64,000 nucleotides of DNA, from the NCBI GenBank assembly GCA_036365455.1, contig JAWQUS010000030.1:6200001-6264000 (forward strand). The letters run 5' to 3'. The DNA comes from Macrosoma leucophasiata. Lineage: Eukaryota > Arthropoda > Insecta > Lepidoptera > Hedylidae. Under the pieces are notes generated by a model that saw nothing but the letters and a program-made list of their open reading frames with translations, did not search any database and was not told the DNA's origin. This document shows, one piece after another, positions 1 to 9,967 of the stretch. The translations under genes were made by a program, and so were the position numbers. Position 1 is the first letter of the stretch; every line of letters starts with the position of its first letter.

Positions 1-225
1 AAAGAGACGATCGGCTCGTTTCCACTTCGTAGAGCGTTATTTCTGTTGCACACTGCCTACGTAAGCACAGACAGTCCGGTATTGGTCAAAACTTGATCAA
101 ATTGGTCGACAAACGTCAAATATACGGTGCGAAAGAGATAACGCTCTACAGACCCGAAATAAGCCGAAGTCTCCTTCCTAGGCTCGATGTGCAATATTTA
201 TTGTTGAGCACTGTATCCAATTGAA
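1..225 (+). repeat. dispersed repeat J, copy 1 (cut by window start)
   Basis: This segment matches 51875-52108 along its length with small indels. Shared blocks include the run around CAGACCCGAAATAAGCCGAA and the following GTCTCCTTCC. No coding potential is seen. The 5' end is cut by the window edge, so the element boundary is unknown. Its class is not recognised. Confidence 0.6.
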
Positions 226-659
226 GTTGTAAAATTGTTTTTTTAATCTGACATCTGAGAAGGGTTAATAGTTGACATGAGTGTGAGTGCAATTGGCGTG
301 ACAGACAAATGACCGAGCAGTCAGACACAATAAAACGACATCGCTTTCCTAGTCCGGGAGCTGATGATAGATTAGAAAAATATTAGGCATCGAACCGACA
401 AAGCTTCTGCATTCAAATCGGTGGCAAATGAAAACAATAAAACTTTTATCACTACTATTACCAGATATATTAGACAATGCGGTGGTTCCAACGCGCTCGT
501 GTCTCACTTCTCTGGAACCCCGATCACTTTACCCAAAAACCATTCACAGCTGGACAAAAAAGCCTTTCCAAAGGATGCTTACAACAGGATTGTGTCTAAT
601 TTTGAAGAAACATACCGCTTGGCATGCCGCCGATTGGCGATCGTAGTGGCGGTAGTTTT
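226..659. other. unassigned stretch
   Basis: I see no gene or recognisable repeat here. Two overlapping short open frames start at 421-428, but they run straight into the family A repeat at 660 and have no family features. Confidence 0.5.
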
Positions 660-914
660 ACTGGTGGTAGAGCTCCAGTGACGGAGCTCGCGGGCGTAGG
701 CACCACCGCATTACCAGATTTACTTGCCGCTCAATGGTAGTGTTCAGCACTATCGTGTTCCGGTCAAGTGGTAATGTACGGCTCTGTAATTTCCGGTACA
801 GAGGCATAACACCTTAAGCCTCAGGAGTGGTAATGCATCTGCATTTTGACCTTGGTCTTCGTGTAAGTGTCTATAGGCTGCAGTCATCACTTAACCACCC
901 ACTTCAAAAAAAAG
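660..914 (+). mobile_element. SINE-like family A copy, 3' end deleted
   Basis: It begins with the family hallmark ACTGGTGGTAGAGCTCC and a 7-bp hairpin (GAGCTCC/GGAGCTC), then runs through the conserved body. The usual segment before the A tail is missing, and it ends in an A run at about 906. About 25 family A copies occur in the window on both strands. No open frame is present, so it depends on LINE machinery. Confidence 0.85.
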
Positions 915-937
915 TTATATCGCGAGACGCTGCTGCT

Positions 938-1020
938 CATACCGCGTTGGAATGGTTTGACTGCCATTATTCGACTGACTGAATGCACCAGCGGAAGAAT
1001 TCTCCGCCACTATCGAGTGT
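938..1020 (-). repeat. dispersed repeat I fragment
   Basis: The reverse complement resembles 36226-36300: the block around TGGAATGGTTTGACTGCCAT and the following GGAAGAATTC are shared. This is a diverged piece of a non-coding family also seen at 20.8, 36.2, 36.9 and 57.8 kb. Confidence 0.45.
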
Positions 1021-1517
1021 CGTGACCGTCACATTCCGACACGGCTGCCTTATTAAACTGGAACCCTACCAACAGTGAAAACCCGTAGTCTAAAATACCT
1101 TCTCCAAATTTGCCAACAGCTCTTCATCTACCATTGATTGATTGCAAAAGTTCTCGGTTGCAAGTTAACAACTAATTACGCTGAACAATTTAATTGATTT
1201 CAAATGAAGATTACAGTTTATTGAACCAATACTGTTCTTGTTTGTATGTTTTGTTTTCCTTTCGCGGACACACACAGTGTTGTTGTTTGGTAGAACTATG
1301 AAAAAAGAAAAAGCCTGTATGTCGCTAGATGTTACTATAAGCCAATGAGCTTATAATATAATATCATTGCTATAAGCTAGGTGTATCGTTTTAAACAGTT
1401 GAATCGGTAGGAATTGATGATTGAAAATGGCATCAAATTAGCTAGTCCATACTAGCGACTGTTTCTGGTACCTAATGTGTACCTAATTTTCTTTCGTTTT
1501 AAAGTAAACTGAAGCCC
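1021..1517. other. unassigned AT-rich stretch
   Basis: No gene or clear repeat is seen. Near 1300-1345 there is a weak resemblance to the interior of the hAT-type MITE M, too short to call. Confidence 0.4.
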
Positions 1518-1604
1518 AATTTCGCCTTCAGGTCTCCCCCAAACAAAAATTTCTGCTCCACCAAAGCAGAAATTTTTGTTTGGGGGAGACCTGAAGGCGA
1601 AATT
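1518..1604. repeat. perfect 40-bp inverted repeat, 7-nt loop
   Basis: The arms at 1518-1557 and 1565-1604 are exact reverse complements, separated by CCACCAA. The tip sequence TTTCTGCTCCACCA recurs at about 1665-1678. It would form a very stable hairpin. No coding role is seen. Confidence 0.95.
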
Positions 1605-2107
1605 TACTATAAAACAACTTAGTTACCTTTATTCCATAACAAAGTTTCAAAAAGCTTCAAACATTTCTGCTCCACCACGGCATGATTTTACTTTTTTTAA
1701 ACGAAAGTAAATAAGCTGTAGACACCAAAGATAAGTAATAATTAGGTAGCATCTGTGTCTGCAAAATGACTAACAAACAGATAAACTAAAAATACACCAA
1801 TGCGTGGACCGTCCACCCCCGGAGCGACGAGTATGGTCTTGCAACTTCAAAATGTCATATGCAATACATTGCTGTTTTGTACAATAAATTTGTACTCGAT
1901 TTTTTTTTAAAAGGGAGAGATAGAAGCATTTATATAGTAGGTAGGTACATTCTTTATTCAAGCTTTCATCCATGAATTATTTTTTGTCTGTTTTGCCCCC
2001 TGGTACAGGAATTACGTAGCCGAACACTATCAATTATATATTAAATCTATTCTATCTGCCTATACATATTATATTCGCGATAAATTCAAAGAACTTAACT
2101 CTCTATT
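1605..2107. other. unassigned AT-rich stretch
   Basis: Nothing recognisable is seen. A short minus-strand open frame at 1770-1973 has no family features and is treated as chance. Confidence 0.45.
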
Positions 2108-2405
2108 TCGTGCACGGATTTTGATGCGGTTTTCATTGCATGCATTTAAGCATACATGCAAACACCCACGACTCGCCGGTTACGTTTTGGCCCATGTAAC
2201 AGGTGTCGAACCTGTTGCCATCTCCGGGCACATTACCAAACTCCGAGGTACTGGGAAACTTCCAGAAAATGGAAAAATCTCAATAGAACCAGAGATTAAG
2301 GATTTTAAACCGTTATCTCTGATAGTACCCGACCCGGGAATCGAATCCAGGACCCCCAGCGTAGTAGTAGTGGCCTGCTACCACTACGCTACTGAAGCAG
2401 TTGAA
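2108..2405 (-). mobile_element. tRNA-derived SINE, family C
   Basis: Read on the minus strand, a tRNA-like head at about 2400-2330 carries an A-box-like AGCGTAGTGGTAGC and a B-box-like GGATTCGATTCCC. The body then matches the better copy at 59474-59780, including the shared stretch CTGGAAGTTTCCCAGTACCT. An open frame on the opposite strand is incidental. Confidence 0.8.
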
Positions 2406-2425
2406 ATATACCTAACGATAAATGC

Positions 2426-2570
2426 GAAATAAATTATTCCACCGTATGTACCTATGTTTGTTGTATCTCAAAAAGATTAGGACAGCGTTATCGATGGCAG
2501 GCGGCTTAATTTTTTCCGACGACCGTCGGAAAAAATTAAGCCGCTATAATACGGTGGAATAATTTATTTC
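2426..2570. repeat. two nested perfect inverted repeats
   Basis: The outer 22-bp arms lie at 2426-2447 and 2549-2570. The inner 20-bp arms lie at 2501-2520 and 2525-2544 with a GACC loop. Both pairs are exact. No transposase or target duplication is visible, so this may be a small foldback element or a compound template-switch product. Confidence 0.9.
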
Positions 2571-3114
2571 CTATTTATTTCCAAAACTCGATGACGTGTA
2601 TCTATAATTTAAAACTAGTTACCTTTATATTTTGTTTTGTTTTAATAATTGCCCGACGATGACTTAATTAATTTTAAGTTAAATGCCGCAATGTAAGTCG
2701 CAATTACTAATACTCTTCACTAAGCCGTTTCTATTTCAGTACACTGCAATCGGTGCCCTAAATGTGTCATGTGTGACTCAAGCGGGATGTACTGTACGAG
2801 TTTGGTTTCAGAATTGTACGAAGAAAAAGAAGAAGAAAAAACATTTATTTTATTTTATGTACCTACTTAGGACTGTTTCAGAATTATGATCATGTTTACT
2901 TTAACCACAGTGTAAGAAATTTGGTGATAACCTTATCTTTTTAGATCTGAATACACTGTATTTTTTTTTATTTTAAATATTTATTTTTTCCCTTTTTGAA
3001 AAAAAAATCTCAATGCAAAATATGTAATTTTAAAAAATCCACGCGTGTTTTGTTCTCTGGAATCTCTGCTTTTAATTAGTAAAATAATATGTAAATAGCA
3101 TATTAAAACTAATG
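2571..3114. other. unassigned AT-rich stretch
   Basis: A/T homopolymer-rich sequence. I see no gene, RNA or repeat family that I can support. Confidence 0.45.
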
Positions 3115-3250
3115 CAGTGATTCCCAAAGTGGTCCATATACAGCCCCTGGGGTCCATGGGACTCGATGGGAGTCTACGTATGCGTTGTGGCCCTCCCTTT
3201 CTCTTGGGGTGACCCCAAATGAAAAGAGGCGGAGCTATATAAATGATTTA
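3115..3250 (+). mobile_element. hAT-like element end, partial
   Basis: The segment opens with CAGTGATTCCCAAAGTGG, very like the terminal repeats of hAT elements (CAGTG, followed by a 'not-so-equal to' style motif). No matching right end or 8-bp duplication was found downstream, so only one end can be supported. Confidence 0.45.
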
Positions 3251-3894
3251 TTCAATTAACACAGGGTGTGGTTCAATACACATCTTTCAGACTCCAGACT
3301 GGTTATGGCATTAATACTGTCCTGGGCAACGCTGGTGAAATGAGGTTGGCAACAGGATGGGAACACGTGGTCACACGTGGTCTGCCGCGGTGGTCAAGCG
3401 GCCCGTGGGTGGCTCGTCGCACGTGGCACTTCTTCGGGGCGTTTTGGGAGTTCAGCAGCGCGCTGATCTCCAACCGCCGAAGTAAGGAGAAGAAGTGTAG
3501 ACTGAAGAACGTGGCTGAAGTAGAAGGCTGAAGAAGAATGGCTGAAGAAGAACCCTGGAATAGCAGAGACATCTTTTAAGGGATGCTCTGCTATTCAGCC
3601 GGACTGCGAAGCACCCAGGGCAGAGCGTGCATAAGGCATTCAGGTGTGGCAGTCCAGGCGGTATAGCAGAAGCAAGTTTACAATTTATAGGTTATACAGT
3701 TATGCAGTGAAGAAAGATTAACAATGAAGGTTGGTGCAATTAAGAAAAGAACAAGGTGCGATATAGTAACAATTTAAGACAAAGATGTTGGCACAATTTA
3801 GATAAATGAACAAAGAGCTAGTAAAGGTTAAAGATACATAGAAAATACAGTAGTTAAATACACAGTTAAAGTTTTAAAGCTTGCGACACTTACC
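3251..3894. other. GC-richer unassigned segment
   Basis: Between about 3330 and 3660 the sequence is clearly richer in G and C than its surroundings. It carries open frames on both strands (87 and 89 codons), neither with recognisable motifs. It contains a short GCTGAAGAAGAA-type tandem repeat near 3510-3552. It may be part of an old element or the body downstream of the minus-strand promoter-like module at 4062. Confidence 0.35.
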
Positions 3895-4062
3895 CAGGTG
3901 GGGTTCTTCAAGATATTTTAGTTAGATTTAATTACAACTACACGCGGCTAGTGCACGGTGGAGTATCACGACTGTAGACGTCGTGTACCGTGCTCGAAGT
4001 ACAGTGGCCGGTGTCAGGAAGAGAAAGAGGCGGAGGGCTCGTTGTGAGCCTTTATATACTCT
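3895..4062 (-). promoter_or_regulatory. promoter-like module with TATA box and 5' splice site (tentative)
   Basis: On the minus strand a TATATAAAG box (4049-4057) is followed by a GC-richer leader, and near 3893-3901 by a strong splice-donor motif, CTGGGTAAGTG. The order of TATA box, leader and donor fits a gene or LTR promoter. No downstream coding exon was recognised in the window, so it could be a decayed LTR or an orphan first exon. Confidence 0.3.
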
Positions 4063-4450
4063 AAGCTAACAATGGAATATACAAACATTTCAGCTTGAAA
4101 ATATCTCTTAAGTAGTTACTTTCTTCAAGAGCATCAATATTTCAAAAATGTGTTTATAATTGCATAAACTCTTACTAATATCGTTATTCGGAACTAAATA
4201 ACTAAACGTTATGAGATTTCACAGTTTGTATGAATACATAAGGATAAGCGAAGAGCACAGAAAATGCAGATTATTTCCCAAGTGACCTGGACGGATATAA
4301 CGTGTATTTTGCGTAATTATACATTATTTATGCAACTTTCATGAAAACTATAAAAGAGGGGTTCCGAAACGGTTTATTTATATTTAAAATGTAGGTAAGT
4401 AATTTTAACATTCCGTTTCATTTTCAGTTTTTATCGATGTCTTTCAATCA
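4063..4450. other. unassigned AT-rich stretch
   Basis: Nothing recognisable, apart from the AAT microsatellite that starts at about 4452. Confidence 0.45.
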
Positions 4451-5201
4451 TTAATAATAATAATAATAAGGGGGCAGAGCAGCTTGTGGCGAGCTGTTGG
4501 TGAGTAGCGACACCACCCCCTACCATCATCTCGAGTTCCTCCGAGAAAACTGGGCTCCACCTCGTCCGCCACGCAGAGGTACGGCCGGACAGAGCATCAG
4601 GTCTCTCACCTCTGGCTTGCCTTCATTGGCCGGTCAGAGTGGGGCGCTGTTGTCTAAATTTCTGAAAGAGCCATACACTCGGGGGTGGAAGTGTCTAAAG
4701 GCATAATAGCGGGGAAGCCCGCTCCGAGCTCGAGATTACTCGCTCGTGATGGTGAAACCGGGGCCACACCTCTCGACACCCCCAGCCTCTCTCAACAGTG
4801 TTGCCCCCTGTCGACCATCGGGTTGGCTGTTTGGGGGGCCCACCAAGGAGAGGCGAGTCACCACCTGCCTAAAGTAGGATTCGATAATGTGAGATGTTGA
4901 ATATAGGCAGGTGCCGGATCTCACTCCATAGGCCCAGCCAGCTAGTCCCCCCAGTTCACTCACATAGCCCAAAGTTTGGCAAATCACTTTTCATTACAAT
5001 AGTCCCATTATATTCTGCGGGGTCTGTCTGTGCCTTTATTAACTATTGATGCAGTCAGAGAGAGGTCCCGCCGAATATAACCCATTACAAAGTAGATCAA
5101 AATTCTCGAAAGGGCCTCTACGTGTTGGACCCCCCATGTCCCCGCGCAAGCCTGACAAAGGTCCGAGGTTCAAATTGGACCCCGTGCTGACGAGAGACAT
5201 A
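4451..5201 (+). mobile_element. possible 5' fragment of a non-LTR retrotransposon
   Basis: The segment starts with an (AAT)n run and is unusually GC-rich and compact for this window. Near 5138 a frame opens (ATG, SPRKPDKG...) and is cut at 5202 by the foldback repeat. The layout of a GC-rich leader plus the start of a basic, proline-rich frame is reminiscent of a LINE 5' UTR and ORF1 start. No diagnostic domain is present, so the class is a guess. Confidence 0.3.
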
Positions 5202-5344
5202 ATTGTAGAAATTAAACTTGCGGATTTTCTCGCTTTCCAGCTACCGTGACCACGGTAGCTGGAAAGCGACCGAAACGTCGGGTGTATGAAGAAATTTGGG
5301 AGTGTTGTATACGCGAGAAAATCCGCAAGTTTAATTTCTACAAT
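5202..5344. repeat. nested inverted repeats of dispersed family K
   Basis: The outer 32-bp arms (5202-5233 and 5313-5344) and the inner 18-bp arms (5231-5248 and 5251-5268) are exact. The right half is the reverse complement of a sequence found at 63877-63963 with only small changes. So this is a family K copy that has been duplicated in inverted orientation. Confidence 0.9.
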
Positions 5345-5381
5345 GTATGAAGCTCGCGAAAACCTACGAAAAAGAGAGACA

Positions 5382-5743
5382 TAATAATAATAACGGCAAC
5401 CCATTATACGTCCCACTGCTGGGCACGAGTCTCTCCCCTTATTGAGGGGAGGCCTGGAGCTTACTCTACCACGCTACTCCAATGCGGATTGGTGGAAATG
5501 GGTGGGTTAGTGGCCAACCTGCTGTCAGATGTTTTCAAACCGCCCATAAGGCCTCCGACAAGGTTTAACGACTGCTATCCATCGATAGCAACCGGGACCG
5601 ACGGCTTAACGTGTCTTCCGAAGCACGGAAACGGGCAGTTAATTTGCCACTAGCGATCGCCCATCACACTACCCGACCGCGCCCGTAGTGCTTAACCGAG
5701 TAGATCGCTTACGATCTACACCAGCCGTTGGGCCATGCGCGCT
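5382..5743 (-). mobile_element. 5S-rRNA-like SINE, family B, copy 1
   Basis: Read on the minus strand the element starts near GCGCGCATGGCCC. It then carries a 5S-like internal region (5646-5708, with GTTAAGC and GATGGG) and ends with a LINE-type tail, GCCCAGCAGTGGGACGTA, followed by (ATT)n. That tail fixes the orientation. The same body is present at 37393-37752, 61489-61866 and, internally deleted, at 23835-23979. Confidence 0.75.
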
Positions 5744-5768
5744 TTCAATCCTTATATTATTATATTAC

Positions 5769-5985
5769 TAGCTGTGCCCGCGACTTCGTCCACGTGAGAA
5801 AGAATATGATTGTTCAGTATCTACCCGGACGAAGTCGTGGGCGAAGCTAGTATAAAAGTAGCCTAAGTTACTCCGTATTACATCAGCTGTCTGCCAGTTA
5901 AAGTCCCGTCAAAATCGGTGAAGGCCTTTCCCAAGATTGCCCCGCCAAACCGACAGACAGACAGACAAAAATTGTAGAAAATGTT
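5769..5985 (+). repeat. dispersed repeat H copy
   Basis: It begins CTAGCTGTGCCCGCGACTTCGTCC and ends with a CAGACAGACAGACA run. The same head appears in inverse at 53031-53215, and more diverged relatives occur at 50565 and 42765. An inverted short repeat of the head occurs at about 5827-5850 (GGACGAAGTCGTGGGCGAAG). Non-coding. Confidence 0.6.
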
Positions 5986-6117
5986 GTTTTGGTATATGTA
6001 CTGTGTATACATACATATGCGTTTAGTAAAAAACGTTTTTTTGTATATTACAAACAGACGCTCCAATTTTGTTTATTTGTATAGATTATTGTAAATGTTG
6101 TCAATTATTAGTTGTTG

Positions 6118-6500
6118 CGGATTTCTATTGTCAAAGGATTGATAGACAAGCAGACTTGCTACCTGATGGAAAGTGGTTACCGTCGCCCATGAACTTGAGG
6201 ACACCAGAGGAGAGGCCAACGCGCTGCCAGCCCTGAAGGACTCTTTTGAGGTCAGTTTCTAAGAACACCATATTGGACCGTTTCTTAAGAGGTGCTTGTC
6301 ATCCTAAATTTAACAAATAAATTTCCGATTCTTATGCTGACTCTGAAGCGGCTGGGGAACACCTCACAGGGAAGTTCGTTCCACAGTTTGCACGTTCTGC
6401 GCAAGAATGAACGCGCGAATCGACTGTTGATCTGTTGAGCACTTCCACTTATCCAATCTGTGCGGTTGGAACTGCTTTCTTCGGCTGGTGGTGCGATGCA
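6118..6500 (-). pseudogene. LINE reverse-transcriptase C-terminal fragment
   Basis: On the minus strand, around 6450-6350, the translation contains the stretch RFARSFLRRTCKLWNELP. This strongly resembles the end of jockey/CR1-type LINE polyproteins (F-x-R-S-F-x-R-T-x-x-L-W-N-x-L-P). It is followed by stop codons and a non-coding tail that includes the inverted block CATGGGCGACGGTAACCAC. Only the last part of the gene remains, with no catalytic motifs. Confidence 0.6.
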
Positions 6501-6594
6501 GGAATGGAATGGGGAATGCTGATAATATTTATTGAGTTGGTGCAAGAATGCTATTTTACAACAATAACAATTAAAATAGTTCACGATAATTTTA

Positions 6595-6870
6595 ATGGTG
6601 GTAGAGCTCCAGTGACGGAGCTCGCTGGCGTAGGCACCATCGCATTACCTTATATACTAAATGGTAGTGTTCAGCACTATCGTGTTCCGGTCAGGTGGTA
6701 ATGTATGACCCTGTAATTTCCGGCACAGAGGAATAACACCTTATGCCTCAGAAGTGGTAACGCATCTGCATGTTGCCCTCTGGTCTTTGTGTGAGTGTAT
6801 ATAGGCTGCAGTCATCGCTTAACATCAATGTGAACTGCATACTTGTTTACCACTTTTGTTACATAAAAAA
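6595..6870 (+). mobile_element. SINE-like family A copy
   Basis: A full-length copy from GGTGGTAGAGCTCC to the A tail at 6865-6870, with scattered substitutions from the other copies (for example GCTGGCG for GCGGGCG). Non-coding. Confidence 0.85.
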
Positions 6871-7314
6871 TTAGACAAAATGAAGGTTTCGTTCGATCAT
6901 CTCAATCAAAATTGGAACGAGACCATATTTTAAGCATTTTTAACGGTAATTCGAAGACCAGTTACCAGAATTATGAGCCCTTAAAGCTGCCCGAGTTTTT
7001 TTAAACATTTTTGTAGTCCATGCGTTCACGTGTTACTTTTATGAAGATCGTAATCTTACTAATTATACTCTTTGTAGACTATAAAATTTAATCAACTGGA
7101 GAGGATTTCTCTTTTTTTGTAATAAATATTTTTAAGGATTCTTAAGATGGGATAACAAGATAGGTATTCGTTATTCCATTTCTTGTCGAGAGAATTCCAA
7201 TTTATTCTATTACGACAACCAATTAACTCATTAAGAGTTATGAATATTAGTAAGAAGCTCAATAGCGTTTGGGATTGGATTTATACATACAGGTATTTTT
7301 TTTAATGTAATTTA
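6871..7314. other. unassigned AT-rich stretch
   Basis: No gene or recognisable repeat. Confidence 0.45.
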
Positions 7315-7535
7315 AGTGGGAAACAAGCATGCCACTTCTGAGGCCTAAGGTGTTAATGCCTCTGTGCCGGAAATTACAAGGACCTTGTAATTTCCGGCAC
7401 AGAGGTAATCCAGGTGGTAATCCACCTGATCGGAACACAATAGTGCTGAACACTACCATTTAGCGGCAAGTATTTTAGGTAATGCGGTGGTGCCTACGCG
7501 CGCGAGCTACGTCACTGGAGCTCTACCACCAGTAA
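7315..7535 (-). mobile_element. SINE-like family A copy carrying two inverted duplications
   Basis: The usual body is interrupted where other copies read GGAAATTACAGGGCCG. Here a 23-bp arm (7359-7381) is followed by its exact reverse complement (7383-7405), and then by a second foldback (7411-7417 and 7422-7428). The element resumes and ends at the standard 5' hairpin near 7530. It reads as an ordinary copy altered by local template switching. Confidence 0.85.
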
Positions 7536-7665
7536 AAATATAGGTATAGAGTGGTATCGTTTTTAATACAGCATTGCTATCAGAGTAATATTAATGTGAA
7601 AGTTATCCTTCTTTCACATGGGCATGGTTTTGTATTGACCTTCGGTTTATGACCATAATTGTTTT

Positions 7666-7750
7666 TAAGGTTCCGCACCCTCCAAGAACCCATATAGTTT
7701 CGCCATGTTCGTCCGTTTGTCCGTAGTTTTACTCAGAGGCTCTTACTACT
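7666..7750 (+). repeat. dispersed repeat G fragment
   Basis: It contains the motifs AGGTTCCGCACCCTCC and TCCGTTTGTCCGTAG shared with the other G copies (41870, 51165, 62852; longest at 20345). Non-coding. Confidence 0.4.
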
Positions 7751-7792
7751 ACAAAGCTGTAATTTGGTATAAATGTATGTATGTAGTATGTA

Positions 7793-7935
7793 TCTTCACG
7801 CCAGGTCCCTAACATGGTAGGCAGAGAGTGTAGAGCGCCAGATATCCCGGTCCTGACAAACCTCTCGTGCCTCGTCTACCTTCATCATTCTCTTCAAACA
7901 TGCACGCCGATTCCTTAGACTTTTGACCCCACCAT
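7793..7935 (-). pseudogene. LINE 3' end, family E copy 1
   Basis: This matches 51291-51430 almost base for base and, more weakly, 23372-23437. On the minus strand it encodes the end of a frame (KRMMKVDEAREVCQDRD..., ending VRDLA and a stop), followed by a GTATGTATGT-type tail. It looks like the C-terminus and 3' tail of a LINE. No catalytic domain remains. Confidence 0.6.
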
Positions 7936-8971
7936 CAGACAGAACCATTTGGTATAAAAATACCTTCAAATTGGTCACGCCGATTAAGTGGCGAAATAAA
8001 AAATGTTGCAATACATTTTTTTTTTCATTTTTTCCCTGCATTATACCCCTAGTAAGGCTGAGTTTTTTTCTCGTCACGCATGTGTAACATATTTTTGTAT
8101 TGTGAGATAATACTGCGAGTGATCAAGAGATGAATTATTTTATGTAACACCTGATTAACTAATTTCACATTTCTTCAAAATCATAAAGCGGTTCACGGGA
8201 TAACTACCTACTGAGTACTGGCTCTGACATACGGACGTACAGACACACAGAAGTCGAGACGTATTCATAAGGGTTACCTTTTTGCTGTTTGGCTACGGAA
8301 TCCACAAAAACCATAGCAATAGTACAATTCAGTAAAATGCTACGCGTTACCTTCTATCATACATTGCGTGACTATGGTATTATAGTAAATATCTATTATT
8401 TCTTTGTATTAAGATAATGCACGGTTTTTATAGTTTTAAGGTTTTGTATTTAAATGTCAAGATCATTGGGTGTTCGTTCTGATCGCCTTGAGATTTTTGG
8501 TGCATTTAAGATGTTTTGATTAGGCATACCTACATCAAGTCATTATTAAAAATTGCTGAACTTCGTACCATCATCGGAGATATAAATATTTGCTATTATT
8601 TTTTTAAATGTTATTCGTTCATTATCATACAAGCCTTCTCATGACAATAACGAACACATAAAAGAAAATTTATCCAATTTGGTGGAGTCGTTTGGAAGTT
8701 ATGCGCGTACAGACATTTCGATTATTCATTTTTTTCATATATAGAAATGTTACTAATTTTTTTTTAATAACTTGTTATTATTTATTATTATTAACGGCTT
8801 AAGTACTTCATGAAGCATGGTCAGTTTTAGGTAATATATTAAAAAAAAAAACTCACTCCCAAAACTAGATAACGAATCACTAAAAAGGGAAAAAATATGA
8901 GCGTGGTCGCCAAACTTTGCACTAACAAATCTTACAACAAATATATGGGTATATATTTATATATATATATT
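7936..8971. other. unassigned AT-rich stretch
   Basis: No gene or clear repeat. The sequence is AT-rich with homopolymer runs. Confidence 0.45.
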
Positions 8972-9027
8972 TTTCACATCCTTCTCTAATGTGAAGAAAT
9001 CTGTTAAAGTTAGAGAAGGATGTGAAA
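8972..9027. repeat. 18-bp perfect inverted repeat, 20-nt loop
   Basis: The arms at 8972-8989 and 9010-9027 are exact reverse complements of TTTCACATCCTTCTCTAA. The right flank also carries a partial inverted copy of the loop (TAACTTTAAC against GTTAAAGTTA). Confidence 0.9.
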
Positions 9028-9214
9028 TGTTACAATAACTTTAACTTTAACAAATATCTTGGTGCAACCCAGGCTTAATGGTCTCGCATATACCTTATGA
9101 TGATTCCCAAAATGAACCTTCATAAATATTATTAACATTTGTTGACAATAGATAACTTTGGTTTTAGCAACTATTATTGTCGTACTCCCAATAAGGAAAA
9201 TATGTGGCTGTGGT

Positions 9215-9463
9215 CAATACTTAATAGTATCGCAGTTTGCAATGCCTATAGATATCTTCACAAAAACCAGAGGTCAAAATGCAAATGTGTTGCCCCTGAG
9301 CCTGAGCCTTAAGTTGCTCTGTCTCCGTGATAGTTATTATGGGACCATACACTACTATATCACTGGAACACAATAGTGTTGAATACTATAATTTAGCGGC
9401 AAGTAAATTAGATGTGGTGCTGGTGTGGCTGCCGTACATCCGCCACTGGAGCTCTACCATCAG
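9215..9463 (-). mobile_element. diverged family A copy (older subfamily A')
   Basis: Recognisable landmarks are GGAACACAATAGTG, TTTAGCGGCAAGTA and CACTGGAGCTCTACCA. The middle has the A' variant TCTCCGTGATAGTTATTATGGG instead of the CTGTGCCGG block. Substitutions throughout suggest an older insertion. Confidence 0.7.
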
Positions 9464-9660
9464 TAAAAATGTTATTGTTTGGGTAATGTGATAGTTCTAT
9501 GAGTAAATTGTTTGCTAAAAGGCAATATATTTGGCTAAAACGTACAAAGTCCTGAAAAAAGTTATTGGTTATTAAACAACCAGGTCCTAAACTCACCTAA
9601 CACAATACTATTTACTTTTTAAGGTTCCGTACCTCAAAAGAAAGAAAAGGTATTTATAAG

Positions 9661-9967
9661 ATCTCAAATACGTATTTTTGTAAATTTTATGTAGGTAGGT
9701 ACCTATTTTTATAAATTTGCAATTAAGCTTTGAGGTTATTAAAGAAATTAAGCAAGAATTGATCATTCCCTCATCTCCGAAACTAATGGGATTAAAATTT
9801 TGAAAGAAAACTTGTGCAAATGGAAATTAAAATTGACAAAATATAGGTACCTATTATTTTAGCGTTGAAAGCTAATATAAAGAATTGTTACGGTCTTATT
9901 GTTCCAATCACTAACCAACTTCGCAAGTTCCCGTGATACCTTTAATAAAATAATGTCCCTTAACAAA
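9661..9967. other. unassigned AT-rich stretch
   Basis: Nothing recognisable. A short G-like piece (AAGGTTCCGTACCTC) lies just upstream, at about 9620-9635. Confidence 0.4.

Noticed and set aside
1255..1345. Third copy of MITE M
   Set aside because: Only a short, weak resemblance (AAAGCCTGTATGTCGCTAGATG) and no terminal repeat.
2121..2432. 103-codon frame on the plus strand
   Set aside because: It lies antisense across a tRNA-derived SINE (family C).
3303..3572. 89-codon minus-strand frame starting with hydrophobic residues
   Set aside because: It overlaps an 87-codon frame on the other strand and a short tandem repeat; neither has recognisable features.
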